The notes under the pieces were generated by a model, which saw only the letters and a list, made by a program, of their open reading frames with translations, made no database searches and was not told where the DNA came from. DNA of 64,000 nucleotides from Paramecium sonneborni (lineage: Eukaryota; Ciliophora; Oligohymenophorea; Peniculida; Parameciidae): positions 160,888-224,887 of the forward strand of contig CAJJDN010000156.1 of NCBI GenBank assembly GCA_905182985.1, read 5' to 3'. Positions 57,483 through 64,000 of this stretch are shown in pieces (within the stretch, counting starts at the first letter, position 1; every line of letters begins with the position of its first letter). The translations under genes and the position numbers were made by a program.

Positions 57483-58616
57483 ATGAAAATTAATTCACAT
57501 CCTGAAAAAAAATTAGAAGGAATACTAAAACAGGAAATTTTGTTTAAAAGTGCTAAAAAAATGATGAAAGAATTAAGTAATATTGTTCTTAGAATATAAA
57601 TTAGAGAGAGACATTCAAGGCCTACCAAGTATGGATTATGAAGAAAGTTCAGCTAATTTATATAATTTTATTGTACATCGAAAAGGTGAAAATACAACAA
57701 ATTACTGTACTAAAGCTCATCCTTTGAAGAGGACATATAGAACTCTATCATTTGAATTAATAAAAGCAAAGATATCAGAAACAAAGGTTAAACATTTACG
57801 CTTTGGAAGTAGGGAAGGAAAAAGAATACAAAATAGAAACATATAACAAATTAGAAGAAGAAGTTGTTGTTGTTCTGATTGTGGACATGATAATACTAAA
57901 ATCATACACTTGATGTACAAAGGTGCAACTTGTCATCGTTAAGTAGAATAAGCACATTAATTAAAGAAAAAAAGGGATTTTGCAGAGGATGCTTTTCGTT
58001 TTTGTAAATATTACAATAATTTGTTTAAGCATAAAAGATTGCAAAAAAAATGATTCTCATAAAAAATAAATTGTCTTCTAAAACTATTTTATTCAGAAAA
58101 CGCTGTAATTCTTGTGATACTCGATTATCAAAAGATATACTTCTTTAACATAAATAAATGGCTATGTAGATATCTTTAAGAAAAGAAACTCATTCTAAAA
58201 CATAAATTAGACATACAGTATTTATGAAAAGATAATAAACCATTAATGATAAGTTATTGCTAATACCAATTAAGAATCTTAAAGTGGTTTAAGAAATACA
58301 ATAGCCAATTAAAACTCTTCCAACTCAGCCTAGTAATACATCTTCAAAAATATTAAAAAAGAAAAATTTTAATCGGACATATGTTCCAGTAAATCGTACT
58401 ATTCTACCTTAAGTGAGTCCCTCTAAATTTACGATAAATAAAAATAAATCTATAGATTATTAATTGAAATCTTAAATTAGATAATAAGTTAAGGAACTAA
58501 ATAAACCTCTTAATGAAACTAAAAAAAATTCAATAGTGAGTTTATCAAATCCATATCGTAATATCTCTCAATTAGATTACTTGTTGAAGGTAAGAAGAAG
58601 ACAATTAAATTATTGA
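57483..58616 (+). CDS. Unknown protein with Cys motifs
   Basis: 359 residues, ATG 57483 to TGA 58614-58616, introns 57577-57604 (28 nt) and 58004-58029 (26 nt). Contains SCCCSDCGHDNTK, an HLMYKGATCH and, after the second intron, RKRCNSCDTRL, so three short Cys pairs (CxxC type) could make a zinc site. The rest is basic and Ser/Pro-rich (VNRTILPQVSPSK). If intron 2 is not removed the frame ends at a TGA that overlaps an ATG (ATGA at 58050), which looks like two genes but is probably an artefact. Not recognised. Confidence 0.7.
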
Positions 58617-58656
58617 TACTAATTCTATTTCTAAACATATTAAAATTAAATAATAT

Positions 58657-59710
58657 TCAATATTTAAAAATGGTTTGTCGAAAGAATTCTTATTATTTTT
58701 CAGACATTCCATTTTGACATAATCTATAAATATATTTTAATACAATTTCTGTATTATTAATCTCTAAGTCTATTTATATTTATTAGAGCACTTTAATTAA
58801 ATCTTTTGGAATTGAAAATTTTAATAGTTCCATACGTTTTATTGTGTAAAAGATAGATCCATAAGATACTGCACCTTAAGAGAAAATAGTAGAATCATAA
58901 TATTGAGAGACAAATCTTAATAATAATAAACTACATTTGTATATTGCCTTTAATTTCATATTAATTAGTGAGTTTGTAACTATATCTGATGAAATATATT
59001 TGTAATACTGATATTCTAAATCTCTCATAATATAATCAAAAATTTAAAAGTAATTAGGAACCTCCACTTAATATTGAAGTGTGCTTAAAATTGTAAATTA
59101 GCATTTTGTCAATAAAATTTCATTCATTTTATCACTACTTAATGAAATTAATTATTATGATGTTAATGGAAAAACATCTTTATGTTTTGAGGCAAGACTC
59201 AAACAACAAATTCCTATTGATAATAGTTCTTAGTTTGTTAATATAAAAGGAGATTATTATAAAAATTTATCCAAAATTGAGATTGCTAAAAAATAGGTTT
59301 CATTTGAAGCACTCTCATAACTACCCATTACATAGCCCATCCAACATAATAAACTATGTCTTTTATATTCATCTATTTTATGTCTCTTTAAAGATTCAAC
59401 AAACTATATCAAATATTTATATAAATATTACACTCCCATGTTCTATTTTTAATGGATAAGCAAAATGTGTATGAGCATTTTAGAACCATAAAAACTATTC
59501 TTAAATTGAAATCTTATATATTTTTTCATTCTCTTCTCTCATAACTTCAAATTCTTATTCTTCTAAACATATCCAATCAAATTTGAAATTATTCATCTCC
59601 ATATAGTTTAACTAACTCTTTTTCTTTGGACTTTTGGGAACTAACTAAACGCTCTTTGTTTTTTAATTCTAAACACTCTTTTCTATATTTGTAATGTCAA
59701 AGAACTACAT
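58657..59710 (-). CDS. Cyclin (B/A-type)
   Basis: 341 residues, ATG 59710 to TGA 58657, one intron 59404-59431 (28 nt). The cyclin box includes WMGYVMGSYESASNETYFLAISILDKFL, the typical MRxIL..W..V....ETxxLA...LDRFL pattern, with LSIGICCLSLASKHKDVFP next and EILLTKCQFTILSTLQYQVEVPNYFQIF in the position of the helix that follows. The second cyclin fold (AVSYGSIFYTIKRMELL) is present. It would activate a CDK in the cell cycle. The N-terminus is Lys/Ser-rich; no destruction box is obvious. Confidence 0.9.
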
Positions 59711-61448
59711 TACTTATTTAAATTAAAATTACTTCAAATTTATTTATTATTAATTAAAGGATTTTTTTTATCAAATAAATTTAACCCCATAATTTTGATT
59801 ATTTAGAGTATCATAACTTATAAGCTTGTTTATTAAGAAAAAAATTTATTTTATGAATGACACTCTGAATATTCAAAAAATAACTTAATCAAAAATGGTA
59901 AAAAGATTCGACTTTAGTTTGTAAAATATTTTTTCTTATAAATTCCTTCAATGAATCTATCAACTTTCCTAGGAAATCATATATAGATATTACTAAACAA
60001 TCTTATGAAAAAATCTAATATTGATTTGATCTTTCAATAGTGTTTTTAATTGTTAATCCAATTAAAATTAGCTGCCTTATTTAAAGTATAATATAAATTT
60101 CATTAACAAGGTTAAATTTAATATTTTTGAAGTCTGTTATATACAGAGTAATTTAATACAATTATTAATCGATTTATGAATATCTTATTCAAATTATACA
60201 ATATTCTATAAAATATATAAATTTCTGATTTATTGATTGGATTTTTTTTTGATTTAATTTTTATTATTCTATATAAATTAAAAAAAATATTAATAATTTA
60301 AAATTGTTTATTCTTATCTTTTTTTTTAGGTATTTTAATATAAAAATGTTAGTATTATCAAGTTTTTATATTATATAGGTCAATAAAAATTTAAAAAGAG
60401 AGATTAATTTTAAAGTATTTGTGTGTCTGGTCTAGAAAGAAATTAGTTTATATGTATTATTATGTGATATATATTTAGTTAATATAATTTTTAAATTGAA
60501 TGATTGGAAATAGGAAATCAATAAAATTTCAGTATTTCTGTATATTTGAGAATTAAATTGAGAGAAATGATTTTGGAATGGAATATATGGATGGATTATA
60601 TAATTTAGTTGATCTTAATAGATGCTTATTTTTTAATCCATAAAAATTTATAAATAATAATAAAAAAATATTAAGTACAAAACCTATCTATGAACTGATT
60701 GACTTGATTATTATGTATTAGTTCATAAGAGCATATATTAGAATGAGATTCTGAACTTTAAAAATGTAGATTAAGAGATGATGATCAATCTCTCGTGCTT
60801 CCTAAAACTTTAAAATATTTAATTTCTATTTTAATATTCACTTTTATATAGTTCATAAAGATTCTATAAAATTTCAAATAATAAATCAAAAATCTATTCA
60901 TGGAATTTTCTTACGAATATACGTTATTTTATTATTAGTTTATTAACATCAAAAATAGATTTTTGGCATTTTTAGATTGGGTAACTCTAACTCTATATAC
61001 TGCAATATCATTTAAATAACAAATTTTATTTAAGATTACTATAAAAAGATTGAGCAATATAATATTTATATACATAAAAAAATCTTATTTATTTAAAGAT
61101 TAACATAAATATAGCAGTTACTCTGAAAATGAATATATTTTTTTATGTTTATATGCAATTGTATGAATTAAACTTATAAAATTCAGAATATTATATAAAG
61201 TTTTTCAAATGAGCAAAAATAGAATATTGTTATTGAATGGAAATTAAATAAGAGTGAACATTCTGAATAATTGAAGGATTTAATGATATAAAAGCGATCT
61301 ATGTTGATAAGATTGATAATAATTTGTAGATTAGCGAAGTCTCAAAAATAATATACATATAAGTAAATAATAAATATTGTGTAAGTATATTTGTTTATTT
61401 TATGTTAAGTAAAGAAATACGGATATTCTCATAATTTATTTATATTTT
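59711..61448. other. Long A+T-rich region, no firm gene
   Basis: About 1.7 kb. The cyclin promoter must be at its left end. A plus-strand frame at 60578-60755 (MEYMDGLYNLVDLNRCLF) and an ORF from ATG 61163 (MNQTYKIQNIIQSFSNEQ) that could be a first exon of the next gene are noted but not supported by any motif or proven splice. Confidence 0.4.
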
Positions 61449-62283
61449 ATGCAATAAAAACTTTCTAGAGCATAGCTTGTTTCTCATTATCGTTAGAAGC
61501 CTCTTGAATAAATGGCTGAAAGCTTTAAAGCATTATGTTAATAATACCCATAAGCTTTTAAAGCTTTAAGCTAAAATCCATATTAGGCTCGTCCTATACG
61601 TGGGTTCAATTAAGGTTTGTTTAGTTAATCAATTTAGAAATTCTTGTTTATTCAAGTAATTGTGCTACTCCTCTTAAAACAGCAGGTGTATATTAAAGTG
61701 GTGGAGGTGATTTATTTAGATTTGATGAATAATAAATTCTCACTCCTTAACCAAAACAATCAAATACATTTGATTGGAGTTAACAATAATTATAAAGCAT
61801 TAAGAAAGAAATAGTATTTAGTAAGAGTATTCCTGGATAAGCTAATCACTTACTTTCAAAAATATGGTATTATGTAGATGATTACTTAAAAGTTTAGGGT
61901 ATTCTTAATTATTTATTTTAGGACCTTTTAGTTCAATTTAAATGGATAATTGGTATCTAAAAGGATATTTTGATGATATTTTAAGAATAGGATTTAAACC
62001 TGAAGATTCAGAATGTTTTATTAGAATTTATTAATTGAAAACTTAAAAATAATCCAAAAAAGTTCTGAAACTCCTAAGAAGAGAATCTTGTCCTCCTATT
62101 TTAACTGCTTCATAAGATACTTCTATTTAAGTAAAATAGACAGTCTAATAATAATAATAATAACAATAACAATAACAATAATAATAATAATTATAAAAAC
62201 AAGATTTACAATAACAAATTTAAATACAAAATTAAGATAATGCTCCTACTATAAGAGTACCTACTTTGAGAAAAAAAAAATGA
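61449..62283 (+). CDS. Q-rich unknown protein
   Basis: 262 residues, ATG 61449 to TGA 62281-62283, two 23-nt introns. Starts MQQKLSRAQLVSHYRQKPLEQ. Recognisable but unassigned blocks are NPYQARPIRGFN, GVYQSGGGDLFRFDEQQ, IPGQANHLLSKIWYYVDDYLK and FSSIQMDNWYLKGYFDDILRIGFKPEDSECF. The C-terminus holds a run of Gln (TAA/CAA mix) and ends RVPTLRKKK. Globular middle with a disordered tail. The start may lie further upstream (ATG 61163). Confidence 0.6.
62146..62212 (+). repeat. Poly-Q microsatellite (TAA/CAA)
   Basis: A run of TAA codons with interspersed CAA codes about 14 Gln, then a second Q-rich stretch. It lies in frame near the C-terminus of the gene at 61449. Confidence 0.8.
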
Positions 62284-62377
62284 ATTGTATCTAGTTTAAA
62301 AATTAATAAGTTTTAAGTCATCTTTTTATTTCATTAAATATATTAATTAATTATACACGCAATGTAGTAGAATTAGA

Positions 62378-63598
62378 ATGATTAAATAAATGATTTAAAT
62401 AGTTATAAAGTATAGATAGGCAAGAGTCTAATCTTAAGACCTGGAGGAAATATGTAAATATACTTAATTCCCTAGTTTTATTATACCCACAATATTTGAT
62501 AACAATCTATGTCAATTTTATGAATGCAAGATCTATATTAATCAATATAACTATATTTCTATTCCTTCTAATTTTGAAAGCTATCAACAAAATATTGAAT
62601 ATACAGGATTTATAGATAAAGTCACTTTTTTACCTCATGGATAAGGAGAATTAAATATGAATAATTTTATTCGATTTAGTGGTTAATTTTTAGAAGGATT
62701 AGCAGATAATATATGTGTAGTTGAAGAAGTTAGTGGAATCAAGAAATAATATACTTATCGTTGTGGTTAAAAACACGGTCCATTTTTTGAAAAAAATGAA
62801 AATTATGAAACTCTAGGATACTATGAGAACAATTTATTGTAAGGAGAATTAATTTGTAAAGATAATTAAGGAGTAATACAATCTTAAAAATTTTATCATA
62901 ATAATATTTAAGTTAATTATAATACTTAAGAATATTCAAATTAAATTTAATAAAACACTTCCCGATATTTATTTTTTCATAAAGATTATTCAATAAATAA
63001 TTATCTATTTCTAGGTTTAAATGATGGAAATTGGTTAAATCAATTATTAATTGATTATTATTTAGAATTAGTTCAAGATTATTATAGATGTATCTATACT
63101 GACTAAGAAATACTTCTGATAAATACGATTATGAGTTAAGATATATTTTCCAGTTAAATTAGTAACTTTAGCATAGGATTGAATAAAACAGAAAAAATTG
63201 AGGAATTATTAAAATAAAAATATAATAGAATCACTATAATATTGAATGCTGATAGATCTCATTTCATAACATTAGTATTTTAGAATAATGCACTTTATTT
63301 ACTCAATTCCATGAATTTTATTAATGATCAAGATATTTTGAATAAAGTAGCGTAAATGTTTAATAAGCCTGAGTAATAAATTAAGACAATAATTTTAAAT
63401 GTTCCACAATAATAAAATTGTTATGATTGTGGTTTGTATTCTATTTTTAATGTTCTCTTACAATATTAAAATATTGACAAATCTGTTGGAGAGATTGATT
63501 ACAATATTACGACACCATAAAAAATAACATTTTTAAGGTAGCATATAAGAAATGTTTTAATTAATGATTATTCACATATAATTCCTATTTATAAATGA
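62378..63598 (+). CDS. Ulp1/SENP-type (C48) cysteine protease
   Basis: 406 residues, ATG 62378 to TGA 63596-63598, no introns (in-frame ATG also at 62390). The N-terminal half has MORN-like text (GELNMNNFIRFSGQFLEG). The C-terminal half is a C48 protease: NDGNWLNQLLIDYYLEL (substrate-entry region), DRSHFITLVF with the catalytic His, LLNSM in place of the D-S-L-H segment (Asp replaced by Asn), PQQQNCYDCGLYSIF with the Gln and the catalytic Cys. It should cleave SUMO or a SUMO-like tag. The Asn for Asp change, if real, could lower activity. No signal peptide. Confidence 0.88.
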
Positions 63599-63891
63599 TA
63601 AAAATATAAAATCTTTATCTTTTGAGAGTCAAATATTTGAAAAATTTATTAATTATAAATAATGGTTATTATAATTTAAATTTGATTTTTTACATTCTGT
63701 ATAATTAATCAATAAAGAGTTTTAATAGAAAATAATATTTTGTACTTACAGAATAATTGATATATTTCTATAGAGTTTTGAACATTAAATCATTTTATAG
63801 TATAAGTGAACACAAAAATAAGTATTTTGGTGTTGAATTTAATTCATATAGTAATTTGATTATTATTCCATTAATAAAATTAATTCTCACG
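63599..63891. other. Intergenic, no gene seen
   Basis: 293 bp of A+T-rich sequence between the protease and the partial gene at the right edge. It should hold that gene's promoter. Confidence 0.5.
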
Positions 63892-64000
63892 ATGAATTTC
63901 AGGTAAGAAATAAAGTACTTAAAAGTAGTGCTTAATTTTGGACTCAATTCGGTATGCTAATGAAGGAAAATGGATTTGATCGTTATTTTGAGAATCCAGA
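63892..64000 (+). CDS. Start of an unknown gene (cut by window edge)
   Basis: ATG 63892 followed by a 23-nt intron at 63903-63925; the spliced start reads MNFSSAQFWTQFGMLMKENGF before the window ends. The intron keeps frame. Too short to assign a family. Confidence 0.5.

Noticed and set aside
58040..58056. ATGA overlap and A8 run suggesting a programmed frameshift between two ORFs
   Set aside because: A 26-nt intron at 58004-58029 joins both parts in frame, giving one 359-residue gene, so no frameshift is needed.

Overview
Ciliate nuclear DNA, most likely a Paramecium macronuclear-type sequence. Three things show this. TAA and TAG are read as Gln throughout (conserved motifs run straight through them, and poly-Q tracts are coded by TAA runs), while only TGA ends reading frames. 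Introns are tiny, about 19-37 nt, GT(A)...AG, and they restore frame inside recognisable domains. The DNA is very A+T rich. Ordinary ATG-to-stop ORF calling fails here, so the models below were built by reading with the ciliate code and splicing out short introns. For each spliced model I checked that total length minus introns is a multiple of three.

Layout. 1-5783 is the 3' part of a giant P4-ATPase/guanylyl cyclase fusion. 5824-9890 is an ABCC (MRP-type) transporter. 10029-11712 is a coiled-coil protein. 11814-18965 is a run of minus-strand genes: an alpha/beta hydrolase, a type III-beta-like PI 4-kinase, a tandem pseudokinase-kinase and a CK1-like kinase. 19490-23117 holds an unknown plus-strand gene and a Myb factor with a TAA-coded poly-Q. 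24257-28114 is a huge intronless single-pass membrane protein of unknown family. 28669-33820 holds a two-pore cation channel with an EF-hand, a thioredoxin-like ER membrane protein and a macro-domain-like protein. 34382-36085 holds two small unknown genes and ribosomal protein uS17.

36163-41431 holds a kinase split from a tail ORF by one in-frame TGA, a formin that starts 18 bp from that kinase, and a mitochondrial carrier. 43030-49302 holds an F-box protein, a zinc-less MDR reductase, unknown proteins and a methyltransferase pseudogene. 49944-56420 holds a CXC-domain protein, two coiled-coil proteins (one with a membrane segment) and a ULK-like kinase. 56605-64000 holds an HMG-box-like protein, a Cys-motif protein, a cyclin, a Q-rich protein, a Ulp1/SENP-type protease and the start of one more gene.

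The genes do not form operons. Common themes are cyclic nucleotide, phosphoinositide and calcium signalling, five protein kinases, the actin cytoskeleton, cell cycle and SUMO. Gene density is high in places, with spacers as short as 9-20 bp. Elsewhere there are 0.5-1.7 kb A+T-rich stretches in which I can support no gene.
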